Source: Anisus vortex (lineage: Eukaryota; Mollusca; Gastropoda; Planorbidae). Taken from it: 64,000 nt of DNA. Position 1 is the stretch's first letter; each line of letters starts with the position of its first letter. The stretch is from the NCBI GenBank assembly GCA_949126835.1, contig OX421495.1, forward strand, positions 18,618,079-18,682,078, written 5' to 3'. The position numbers and the translations under genes are program-made. Positions 36,651 through 46,640 of the stretch are shown here, piece by piece. The notes under the pieces were generated by a model. The model searched no databases and was not told the DNA's origin. It saw nothing but the letters and a program-made list of their open reading frames with translations.

Positions 36651-36974
36651 CAGGGCCGGCTCATCCATATAGGCAACCTAGGCGGCCACATGGGGCGGGG
36701 GGGGGGGGCGTAATTGAGGATTTGTTTTTATTTGAGGATTTAAAAATACAAACAAAATTTAAGGTTTAGTACTTTTGCGCGCTACTAGCATAGGCAGACG
36801 AATTACTAGACAATGAAACGCGAAGGGTATTTTATTTAAGTTGTCTTAGAAAATAGGAAAATAAGCCCTAACACTACCCAGTTTCTTCCCGCCGAAGGCA
36901 CTTTAATGAGAGCGCAGATTTTATTTGTCTATTAGTTTTCGCTTAGGGCGTCAAAAAGCCTAGAGCCGGTCCTG
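36651..36974. mobile_element. hAT-like MITE, 324 bp, CAGGGCCGGCTC ends
   Basis: Left end CAGGGCCGGCTCATCC and right end (reverse complement) CAGGACCGGCTCTAGG. Flanks CATGTATC (36643-36650) and CATCTATC (36975-36982) match at 7 of 8. Termini of this kind (CAGGGCCGGC followed by GGCGGCC / GGGCGTC) are widespread in animal hAT elements. It contains a G12 run at 36697-36708. No coding remnant is visible. Confidence 0.85.
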
Positions 36975-36982
36975 CATCTATC

Positions 36983-38187
36983 TTTTTAGACTACAGAAAG
37001 TCCAGAAAGTTCTTTGAATGTACACTGCAGCTTTACGGCAATACTCTGTGGCTACAATACTCTTGTAGGATTCCATGAACTATATAATACCGCCCACAGC
37101 CACGATTCACTTGTGATATAAAGCCTGTAGTACAACAACTATTCACCGTTAACCCCCCCCCCCCCCCCCCTCTGACTGAAGCCATGACATTCGTCTAAAT
37201 CTAATTGCCGTCTTCCCCTCCTCAGTCTCGCCACCCCCCCATTCCCCGTGGGAATGTATGCCTTGAGTTAGGAAGTCACTGATCTATAAAACCGAAATGA
37301 GCTGAAAACTGTTTTATGTAATCGATATTAATGAGAGTACACGCAGGATTTCGTTTGGTGTATCTAGACATAACAATATGTTGTTTTTTTCATACATTTT
37401 GATTTCAGACCTCAAGGTGAGGGTGGTAGATTAATCGAAGAAAAAGTACTCGCGTTGCATCATTCGATATATTCGAGTGAATCCGATTCATAATTAATAA
37501 AAACAGCAGCAAACTCTTCATTTCTATGATTACTTTTAACATCATTTCCATTTGAGTATCGGTATTGACTAGTACCAAAATTTTGTCGATCTCAGGATCG
37601 ATACGTCCTTTCCGCTGATGACAACTTTTATAAATCACAAGCAAACCTAAAAAAAAAAAAACATAAGACCAACAGAGGAAAGAATTTCGCTGATGGCAAA
37701 ACACGACAAAGCTAGTAGGAAAACAAAGCATCCACTTGAAAATAATCGGAGTTGTCAAGCGTAACCTTTTTTTATTTGTATTGGTTCTTTAGTTATGAGG
37801 GCTGTCGAAAAGCACTCTTATGGGTGTTCGCTTAGTGAATAATGTCAGATAATAGTTTTAAGCTGAAATGATTTGTATAGTGGTCCAGTCCACAACTTGG
37901 TGGGATTACATCTGTCATCACAGAATGATCCCTTACGTGAGAAAGTTGTAGTTGACAGCTTGTTTATCGAGCCGTTGTATTGGCCTACAAATAGTTTAAG
38001 ATTCGTGACTTTTTATTTTCTAAACATATTTTGCAGTAAAAATGAATGCCGATTTCTAATCAGTTAATATGTTGACTTTTTAAAGTAGAAGTGAGTGAAA
38101 GTAAAATATTCCTGTTGGACCAAATATATCCCATGGATCAAAAGCCATTAGAGAATTGAAGTTTTTTTTTTTTTATAGTTCTTTAGT
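36983..38187. other. spacer with a C18 run
   Basis: C18 at 37153-37170. The open frame at 37405-37758 (-) has no domain I recognise. No gene called. Confidence 0.45.
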
Positions 38188-38195
38188 ATAGCTAC

Positions 38196-38522
38196 TAGAG
38201 ATGGGCGAAAAAACTATTCACCATACTGATTGCCGCTCAATTGAGCGCTCACTAAAAAGATCCGGATCCGTTTAACGGATCAGACCCGGATCAGACCCGG
38301 ATCCTAAGTGAACTATGGAAACCAGCATATTGAAATGCAGAACGGGAACGGATCAGTATTGATCCGGGTCATTTCCGGGTCAGATCCGGATCCGAAGTGT
38401 ACAATGGAAACCAAAATATCGAAATGCAGATCCGGGTCTTTTGGCAGTGATCGGCTTTCGGATCCGTTCCTTTGAAAGACCCGGATCAGTCGATCAGTTC
38501 TTTAGTGAGCGACCCATCTCTA
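38196..38522. mobile_element. hAT-like non-autonomous element, 327 bp, perfect 8-bp TSD
   Basis: Ends TAGAGATGGGCG and (reverse complement) TAGAGATGGGTCGCTCACTA. Flanks ATAGCTAC (38188-38195) and ATAGCTAC (38523-38530) are identical. Subterminal GAGCGCTCACTAAAAAGATC on the left pairs with the right-hand CTCACTAAAGAACTGATC. The interior repeats GATCCGGATCC, GACCCGGATC and GATCCGGGTC in both orientations, and the half-units GTGAACTATGGAAACCAGCA / GTGTACAATGGAAACCAAAA and GAAATGCAGA appear twice, so the interior looks internally duplicated. Confidence 0.93.
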
Positions 38523-38530
38523 ATAGCTAC

Positions 38531-38868
38531 GCATTTAACATTTGGCAATTAAAATATTATATACATCACAATATTCCTCCTAAGAGTACTCAGTAAGTTG
38601 AATAGTAAAACTGTTTCATTTCTAGACAATGAGAATGAACCTTTTTCAGGCACTTGTTCCTATAACTTGTGAAGCGAAATCCGTCAGACTTTTTGGCCAC
38701 CAAAAAAAAAAGGGTTGGGGGGGGGGGGGGTATTCCTGTGGTCGACATAATTCCTAGCAGCCCCTAGTATTCCACACTTATGGTTGGTTAGGTAACCATC
38801 AGATTAGCAAAGAGTCATCCTCTGGGGGGGGGGGGGGGGGATATCAGGCGTTTTTTTATTACCAAGAC
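38531..38868. other. spacer with G14 and G17 runs
   Basis: G14 at 38717-38730 and G17 at 38824-38840. Nothing else recognised. Confidence 0.5.
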
Positions 38869-38945
38869 TTGAACCCAATACTTCCGGTGTGGCGACATAA
38901 TTATCTATACTCTGCACTAGTCTACACCACTGAGCAGTATAATGT
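38869..38945 (-). mobile_element. possible tRNA-derived SINE head
   Basis: The minus strand reads CTGCTCAGTGGTGTAGACTA (A-box-like TGCTCAGTGG), and about 40 bp later GGGTTCAAGTCTTGG (B-box-like). Length and spacing fit a tRNA-like unit, but no tRNA cloverleaf was verified and no body shared with the main SINE family is seen. Confidence 0.4.
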
Positions 38946-39084
38946 GGTATACTGTTGACCTAATAATATTAATCTCAATCAATGATACACTAATAAATAT
39001 AATTGATAATAATGATAAATGACAAGTGTTGCTGAAAAATGTTTCAAGTTACCTACTAAACATGGGCGCGTTTTAAACTGTAAT

Positions 39085-39860
39085 AACCAATAATAAATGT
39101 AATTTCCAAAAGCTGAAAGAAGAGTGAATGCCTAGCAGTTGAGAATACTAGACGACGTTCCAAAGCAGCTTCCTTACAGACGTTTCCGCCAATAGGCACA
39201 TTTTGACGCCTTTTATATGGATGTTTAAAATTCAACTTGCTGCATTTTAAAATCGTCAATATCTCTCAATTAAAGAAGATACCGATCTAAGTAGGTTTTA
39301 GTAAGATCAAGCGAGTCAGGTTGGATGATGTATTAAAATATGTATCCATTAAATCCATAGGTTTGAAAACTCTGCTTTGAGAGCTTTAATGTAGTTTCCA
39401 AAAAGCAAATCTATCTTAAATGTATATTGATCTGAATATGCCTTAAATCAGGGAATTGATTTCACGGAAAGACATGCCCAGTTTCAACGCAATAACAATT
39501 CCAGTGGCCAAACAGTTCAAGTACAGTTTGACACTGTCCTTGTAAATACAAGTTCCACTCACTGAAATGTGCCCAGCTTCAAAAGCCAGTCCTTCTCATT
39601 CAGTTCCTAAAAATGTTTTTTTCTTCTTAAAAATCAACTTAATATTTTCCAGATAGGAAACGCATCTATTCAACACGTTACATCATCTAAAACAGCGAAC
39701 ACTGTATGCAACAGCAGATGTCCATATTCAGTATAAATTTCTTGAAGAAGAGACTTAAATTGCCCATCAACCTCAAGTATAGGTTTTAAACTATTAAATG
39801 TATTCTTGTACCAACAGATTCCTGTATCCCCCTTCAAGTTAAAATGTATACATTAACTTC
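39085..39860 (-). pseudogene. hAT (Charlie/GTF2IRD2-like) transposase relic
   Basis: Minus-strand DNA is collinear with the hAT copies at 33391 and 51012: AAATCAATTCCCTGATTTAA, GGATTTAATGGATACATATT, ATATTGACGATTTTAAAATG and GCAGCAAGTTGAATTTTAAA. The translation shows LEVDGQFKSLLQEIYTEY and GHLLLHTVFAVLDDVT, the region just ahead of where VRWLS is expected. Further on come TFQ.VELVFTRTVSN and MSFREINSLI. Stops and frameshifts are frequent. Neither TIR was found, so the edges are approximate. This copy preserves more of the middle of the transposase than the others. Confidence 0.7.
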
Positions 39861-39999
39861 AGATGTGATATTATTTGTTTTCATATAAATTTCGTGGTCT
39901 ATGTGAACCAAGAGAAGATTTTCATGTGGACTAAACACACATAAATGTGTGTATGTATTTGTGGCTATCATGGACGATCTGTCTAAAGTTATGAATTGC

Positions 40000-40160
40000 A
40001 CGCCAATTGAAAGAGCGCTGGCATGCCACCCTGAAGGTCATGAGATCAAATCCAGGCTAAAAATACGCCCCTTGGGAACATCCTAGCTTTAGCTAGTACA
40101 TCAATTGCAGGAGGCGCTACACAATCCCATGGTAGGCAGCGGCCTCATAAATAATTAAGA
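40000..40160 (+). repeat. possible SINE-like fragment
   Basis: GGTCATGAGATCAAATCCAGG at 40037-40057 looks like a decayed B box, followed by CAGGAGGCGCTACACAATCC and GGCAGCGGCCTC. No second copy in the window; weak call. Confidence 0.25.
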
Positions 40161-41171
40161 GAACACGTCAAGTATTCATTTCTTTATCCCCATCGAGCCT
40201 TCTGGAAAGATTTCGCTCTGAGCGCCCAGCGCTGCGTGTCCGCGAGGAATAGTGTTGGATATTATGCAGGCAAGTCATATGCAAATGAGCAGCTTGATTT
40301 AGTACGAACGGGGTTAGTGGGATTAAACATTTGAATACAAGGTCAAGAGTCCAAGTTGTTAAATGTTTTAGCACTAAGGAATGTGTATAAAATGTGTATG
40401 TTAGAACATGCATTGATTAAAACACTTAAAAATCACGCCTTACGTTGTCAGAAACAAATGTTTACAAAGAAATGGTAGAAAGTTTGGCAACGCACAAACA
40501 AATGGATTGTATTTGTATTTGATAGGAAGGAAACGGAAATGTTCTATAATTGAGAAAGAGCCAGAAAAACACAAGTAGAAAATAACCAGAAGGCTAAACT
40601 ACAACATTGTCTACAACACAACTTACACAACGACAGCGTGGGGGTTTTATTAACCAGACAGCATACACGTTGACAGAACACAAACAACTAGACAACAAAG
40701 CAAATATCAACCCTAGAATGACACAACAACAATAAAAGATGGGGGGGGGGGGGGGGTTGTTAACTTCTGGAGAGGACATTTTGGGAAGCTGCTTGCCCCG
40801 GGCAACAAGAAATTGAGAAAATTAAAATGATAATGAACATTGTATTTTTTTTAAAAGATAGCAACAACAAGTTTCTTGTGGCTTTTGTAAGTTTTTCATT
40901 CGGAATCAAATAACGATTTTGTGCAGTTTTTTTTTATTTGATCGTATTAAAGAAATAACAAGTCATTTCCGTATATCGCCTTTTTTTTTTCTTCTACCCC
41001 TCTAAGATTAAATTAAATTAAAAAAAAAAAACTGCTAGATTTTTTTTTAAGCAATCAGATGAAATAGGATGCACATTAGATTTGCAATTTTCATTAGCAA
41101 TAAGCTTGTGAATAGAAAACCCATTCTTAATGATTAGAAAAATACACAAAATTTCGGATTGAAATACTTTA
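40161..41171. other. spacer with a G16 run
   Basis: G16 at 40741-40756. No gene or known element recognised. Confidence 0.5.
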
Positions 41172-41179
41172 GATTAGAC

Positions 41180-42139
41180 CATAGGTTCTCAACCTTTTTA
41201 GGCTCACCGCCCCCTATTGCAATTTATTCCGCTCACCCCCCCCCCCCCCCCCCCCCCACACCTAAATTGTTTTAGCACCCACTCCCCCCCCCAGCCCTCT
41301 AAAAGTTGAAGGGTCAATATAGTTTCTAAAATTTACAGACAATAACTAAGACTTTTAAGAAGGGGGGGGGGGGGGGTGTATATGGTGCGTGAAGTAAAAT
41401 TTAAGAAGGGTGTTAAAAGACTTTTAGTAACTAAATGTTGTCACACAATAGGCAGCCAATATATCTGGAACAGCCAACTTTTTTTTTTTGACTACAACAT
41501 CAATCCACTGCTGCTGGGTGAATTTCTTTTACCAGTACACTGAAACGTCTTTTAATTAAAGGGAGATAATTAACCCTTTTCATTTCAACTAATATTTCTA
41601 ATATGTTTTTTTTTGGCTTAAAATGTATAACTGTATGTATAACTTTGAAATGATAAAACTGTAAAAAGTATTTGAAAATTGTATAAATTTTATATGACTA
41701 AAGAATTTAAATGTATATTTTTTAACATTACATTTACTACAGAGTTTTTATGATCACTTCGTATTTATTCCACTAACCATAGATTTTTTTTCTGGCCTGA
41801 AGTCCTGCGGTCCCAAACACATTAAAATACATCTCATTAAGACTGAGATCAAAATATCATTAATAATAGCATTGTTAAGGCGACTGGGATCGGTCGGTGG
41901 CAGGGATAGAACCAACCACAGGACCAGCTGGCCGCACTGACTATACTTATCTAATACTGACCCCAACTTCTTCGAAAACTCATTGCGATTCCTATTTCTT
42001 ATTAGCATAATAATATGTAGGCCTGGTGTTGGGGGATATCAGATATTTAGCAGCACTTGCGTTTACATCACATTTCACCCATCATCTTATACTTCTCACC
42101 GCTCCCGGGGGGCGATAACGCCCCCGTTGAGAACCTATG
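41180..42139. mobile_element. hAT-like element, 960 bp, CATAGGTTCTCAAC ends, perfect TSD
   Basis: The left CATAGGTTCTCAAC and right GTTGAGAACCTATG are perfect 14-bp TIRs. Flanks GATTAGAC (41172-41179) and GATTAGAC (42140-42147) are identical 8-bp TSDs. Subterminal CCGCCCC on the left and GGGGGGCG on the right are G/C-rich, and C22 (41236-41257) and G15 (41362-41376) runs occur inside. The middle (41536-41870) matches the noncoding 3' part of the main hAT family (TTAATTAAAGGGAGATAATT, ATATGACTAAAGAATTTA, TCTCATTAAGACTGAGATCA), although the termini are different. No transposase frame survives. Confidence 0.93.
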
Positions 42140-42147
42140 GATTAGAC

Positions 42148-42783
42148 TATCATTTTCTGGTAGAGAATCGCTGTCTATGTTTTTCTGCGATTCGGGTGAG
42201 ACAGGATTTCAGAGGCGACATCTCTTAATGGTTGTGGTTGGTTGTATGTTTGAGTGGCTCAAAATGTTTTGACTCATAAATAACGAACATGTAAATTCAC
42301 AAAACTTGCTGGACACTTCAAATTGTGACATCAGCTGCTTGGTCTCCATGGGCCAACATTTCGGAAAAGTATGGTTTCAAAAAAAAAAAAAAAGAATTCC
42401 TGCACGATATTTTGTTCTTTAAGTGCCTTTTAGCGGTAGACAGAAACTTCCTATCGGTCAACAGTTCCAGTACTCTAGTACTCCGACGTTTGTTTCAGGG
42501 AGTACACAAAAAATCACTGTATAGCTCAAATACAGGCTGTTTGTGTGGTTCAGTAGTTAAGCAAATAATAAAGTATTCATAAAGCAAGTAAATAATTCCT
42601 TACAGATCATGTTAGTCTTTTGGTGGGAAAAGGGGGGGGGGGCTAGTGAGCGAAAACGTGCTTTCCAGCTACGCATTCAAAAGGGGCTTGTGAGGGCAGT
42701 ACAAAGCCAAGCCAAGTAATGGCATTTATTGGTTAGGGCTGGCCTTGACTCTTGGACGCATTTTAGTGCTCAACGTTTTAATA
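42148..42783. other. spacer
   Basis: No gene or element recognised. Confidence 0.5.
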
Positions 42784-43016
42784 GTAATACCTGCTTAGTG
42801 TAAAATAATACCTGCTGAAGGGGAAATAATATCTGCTGAAGGGGAAATAATACCTGCTGAAGGGGAAATAATATCTGCTGAAGGGTAAATAATACCTGCT
42901 GAAGGGGAAATAATATCTGCTGAAGGGGAAATAATACCTGCTGAAGGGGAAATAATATCTGCTGAAGGGGAAATAATATCTGCTTGAGGTAAAATATTAG
43001 GGCCGTACCTGCATAA
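42784..43016. repeat. minisatellite, 21-bp unit alternating as a 42-bp dimer
   Basis: The basic unit is TACCTGCTGAAGGGGAAATAA. Successive copies alternate TACCTGC and TATCTGC, giving a 42-bp higher-order period over about ten copies. The last units decay. It keeps a minus-strand frame open with 7-residue periods, which I treat as a by-product. Confidence 0.95.
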
Positions 43017-43069
43017 GGTAAAAAAAAAGAATACATGCATGAATCGGAGTAATATACCGTTGTTACATA

Positions 43070-43147
43070 GAAATCAAACCGGGAATCTAACCCGAGACCT
43101 TCAGAACGGCCATACTTACGTGCCAGCAGCCAGACCACCGTGTCCGA
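43070..43147 (-). mobile_element. SINE head fragment (tRNA-like)
   Basis: The minus strand reads ATCGGACACGGTGGTCTGGC, then GAAGGTCTCGGGTTAGATTC and CCGG. The first part matches CGGACACGGTGGTCGAGCGG of the SINE at 6661, and GGGTTAGATTCCC is a near-canonical B box. The body is not present. Confidence 0.65.
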
Positions 43148-43251
43148 TAGTAGACTTGATAAACTATTTGATCAAACGCCTCCTCGCTGCACGTGAAGTG
43201 TATCAATTAAACCTGTTTCCTACCGCTTTCCTAAAGAGCTAGAAGGAAGTA

Positions 43252-43740
43252 AAGGCCGACCGAAAGCAAATAGTCAGTTTCGGCCGAAAACGAAACCGTA
43301 CCGAAAGTTATACATCGAATTTCGGCCGAAACCAAAAGTCGAAACCTACATTTCACTACATCTTCGCCGAAACCGAAATTGCCAAACAATAAATTTAAGA
43401 TTTGTGTTAAGTAATCCCACACTCTATTTTTTGACATTCTTTGTGGTGATTAAATAATCCGTTTCTTTTTAACTTTTATTTTCTACTTCCCAAAGATTGA
43501 TTCGCAACAGTTTAACTAAATGAAATTATCAATAAGGAGGGTAAAAAATGGAGTCTAAATTTTGAAAGTTAAAATAGATATTCGGCTGATGACAGAAACT
43601 AAATATCAATTTCGGCCGAAACCAAAAGCAAACTGAAAGCTAACTTTTTGACTTCGGCCGAAATCGAAACTAAGCCGAAGGAGACCATTTCCCTACTTTC
43701 GGTGCCGAAACCGAAGCCGAAACAGAATGTCGGTCGGCCT
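43252..43740. mobile_element. inverted-end element rich in TTTCGGCCGAAA palindromes
   Basis: The left end AAGGCCGACCGAAAG is inverted against the right end TCGGTCGGCCT. The interior carries multiple TTTCGGCCGAAAC words in both orientations, mostly in the outer 150 bp on each side, with an AT-rich core. Flanks CTAGAAGGAAGTA (43239-43251) and CTAGAAGAAATGTA (43741-43754) look like a direct repeat with one substitution and one indel. Similar CGGCCGAAA-rich termini occur in animal hAT-like MITEs, but the flank length is unusual for hAT. Confidence 0.65.
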
Positions 43741-43754
43741 CTAGAAGAAATGTA

Positions 43755-45072
43755 CGCATTTCACTCACAATTCATTTCATAACCTGGTTTGTTTTTTTAT
43801 AAATGTTTCTGTTTTGTAACAAACTGTAATCGTAAGATTACCGGCGAGAAGAGGAGATTGTAACTCTGTAATGTAATTAACAGTGTCATATGACGCTGCA
43901 GATGATGCTGTCATAATTGTGCACCGATAGATGGCACCACAAGGTGCAACGTCTTTCTCTCTCCTCTGGTCGGGCAAAACCCGTCTCGAGCTTCACAAGG
44001 CCTGTAAAGTAATGTTTACACATCAAAGCGTGTCACGTGACAGGCAGCCATCAGAAGTGAAACAAAACAACAACAGAGGCCGGGCTCTGAAAGTTGGAAT
44101 TAAAAACAACACCATTTACGGTCGGTGGATGGAGAAATAATTTAAGATTCATCTCCGTCTTTATCTCAGATAATCTTAGGCTGGTATCTTTTTATAAAAG
44201 AATGACGTAAGACTCTACACAAGTGTATCTATGTCAAAATACCGCAATCTCTATCCTAGAAGAGTATATTTATGTCACGATGCCATAACCTCTAGCCTAT
44301 ACAAGTCTATCTATGTCAAAATGGCAGGCAGGTATTTCTAAATAGCTATCTCAAAGTACTCCATCCTATGCAAGAATTATTTAATTTATTTCAAAAGTAT
44401 ACTTCACTATAATTAGCAGGTACTTCTATAAAAAGTATTCTCATTCAGCTCCTGTAGGTCCTAAAGGTTTGTAAACACAGAGATCACCAGTTTACCTGGC
44501 CACTACGTACAAGGAGATTTAAGAACAAGAATTATTATTGATTAAAAAGTAAATAGGATGGTGAATAGTGTAGTTATAGTAACTTGGCTGGCTAATGATG
44601 CACGCAAACCACAATAAGGAGAATCTTTGAAGACATCCATTCTTTTTAATATTTTACAGTTGTTCATGTGTTGTTATAAAAATGTGTTTTTGGCAACTGG
44701 TGCAAGTCCTTGAATCAATCTACTTGTCTGAAATTCAAGGGATTTTCTAGTTACAAGTTGTTGTGTGTGTTTATTTTAAAGGTCGTTGTCCAATTCAGAA
44801 TCTGTAGAAGGTCAATCAAAAGTAGAATATTGCTAGCAGATGAGAGATTTTTTTTTTTACTGTGAGTGTGTGTCTGTGTGTGTGAAGGCTGTGGCGAGTC
44901 TGTTTTGAGGTATTTTAAACTTGTATATGCAAAATTTTTGTTTTAGTTGAAGCATTTTTTTTACTTTGAAACAATTTACTTCTTATGCAATGACTCCAAG
45001 CCTGGAAACGTTTTTTTTGTTTTTATTTCCTTGTAATCTCTTTAGTAGGGTCCAGGATTTATGACTATCTTT
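43755..45072. other. spacer with a degenerate tandem patch
   Basis: Three loose copies of a roughly 45-bp unit (TCTATCTATGTCAAAATGGC, TATATTTATGTCACGATGCC and similar) lie at 44205-44335. No gene recognised. Confidence 0.5.
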
Positions 45073-46140
45073 GGTTTTGATGCCGCTGTGAAATATACCA
45101 GTTGCTGTTGGTTTTGATGCAGCTGTGAAATCTACCAGTTGCTGTTGGTTTTGATGCAGCTGTGAAATCTACCAGTTGCTGTTGGTTTTGATACAGCTGT
45201 GAAATCTACCAGTTGCTGTTGGTTTTGATGCAGCTGTGAAATCTACCAGTTGCTTTTGGTTTTGATGCAGCTGTGAAATATAACAGTTGCTGTTGGTTTT
45301 GATGCAGCTGTGAAATCTACCAGTTGCTGTTGGTTTTGATGCAGCTGTGAAATCTACCAGTTGCTGTTGGTTTTGATGCAGCTGTGAAATCTACCAGTTG
45401 CTTTTGGTTTTGATGCAGCTGTGAAATCTACCAGTTGCTTTTGGTTTTGATGCAGCTGTAAAATCTACCAGTTGCTTTTGGTTTTGATGCAGCTGTGAAA
45501 TCTACCAGTTGCTGTTGGTTTTGATGCAGCTGTGAAATCTACCAGTTGCTGTTGGTTTTGATGCAGCTGTGAAATCTACCAGTTGCTGTTGGTTTTGATG
45601 CAGCTGTGAAATCTACCAGTTGCTTTTGGTTTTGATGCAGCTGTGAAATCTACCAGTTGCTGTTGGTTTTGATGCAGCTGTGAAATCTACCAGTTGCTTT
45701 TGGTTTTGATGCAGCTGTGAAATCTACCAGTTGCTGTTGTTTTTGATGCAGCTGTGAAATCTACCAGTTGCTGTTGGTTTTGATGCAGCTGTGAAATCTA
45801 CCAGTTGCTGTTGGTTTTGATGCAGCTGTGAAATCTACCAGTTGCTTTTGGTTTTGATGCAGCTGTGAAATCTACCAGTTGCTGTTGGTTTTGATGCAGC
45901 TGTGAAATCTACCAGTTGCTTTTGGTTTTGATGCAGCTGTGAAATCTACCAGTTGCTTTTGGTTTTGATGCAGCTGTGAAATCTACCAGTTGCTGTTGGT
46001 TTTGATGCAGCTTTGAAATCTACCAGTTGCTTTTGGTTTTGATGCAGCTGTGAAATCTACCAGTTGCTTTTGGTTTTGATGCAGCTGTGAAATCTACCAG
46101 TTGCTGTTGGTTTTGATACAGCTGTGAAATCTACCAGTTG
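45073..46140. repeat. minisatellite, 37-bp unit, about 29 copies
   Basis: The unit begins GGTTTTGATGCAGCTGTGAA, continues ATCTACCAGTTGCTGTT and repeats every 37 bp without length change. The main polymorphism is TTGCTGTT against TTGCTTTT at the unit end. Rare variants are GATACAG, GCCGCTG, TATAACAG and CTTTGAAA. Confidence 0.98.
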
Positions 46141-46399
46141 CCGATGTTGTTGTTTTTTTGGTTTTCTTTCCTTTAATTGGTATTTTTCGATTATTCAGTT
46201 GTAAATTTTATTTACGAAGCACAGTGTTGTATTCTTATTTTGTTTGACTGTTTATCTGCGTGTTGACGAAATCGATTTTGAAATGAAACATCTTCAAAGA
46301 AATAAGTGTAATTTATGCAAAATAAGATAAGGGTGGTCAAAGTTTCACATCAATTGCAGGCATCAAGGTAAACTTTTGCAAACAGTCACTGTAAAAAGA

Positions 46400-46640
46400 A
46401 GAGTACCCGTCGGGCAAAATCGATCATTAAGGCCGGTGAAGAAGCGTTCACCAGTTTCTGTGGCCACGGCATACTATGAGATGTGTGGCCAGCACTATAC
46501 CCAGCCGTCTATATTTTATCAGGTACCCATCACAGCTGGGTCACTCTTCAGACCTGAGGACAAATCATAGCCTTCACCGGGATTCGAACCCAGGACCTTC
46601 GGTACGCCAGTAGAAAGCGCTTCCTCTCGGCTGCCTTGCC
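46400..46640 (-). mobile_element. tRNA-derived SINE, nearly full length
   Basis: The minus strand begins GGCAAGGCAGCCGAGAGGAA (A-box region) and has CGTACCGAAGGTCCTGGGTT then CGAATCCC (B box intact). It continues through GATGGGTACC, GTGCTGGCCACAC and GCCGTGGCCACAGAAACTGG. It is the only copy other than 6661 with both Pol III boxes. No clear TSD. Confidence 0.88.

Noticed and set aside
42770..43138. 122-codon minus-strand frame with 7-residue repeats
   Set aside because: By-product of the 21-bp tandem array; it runs on into a SINE head.
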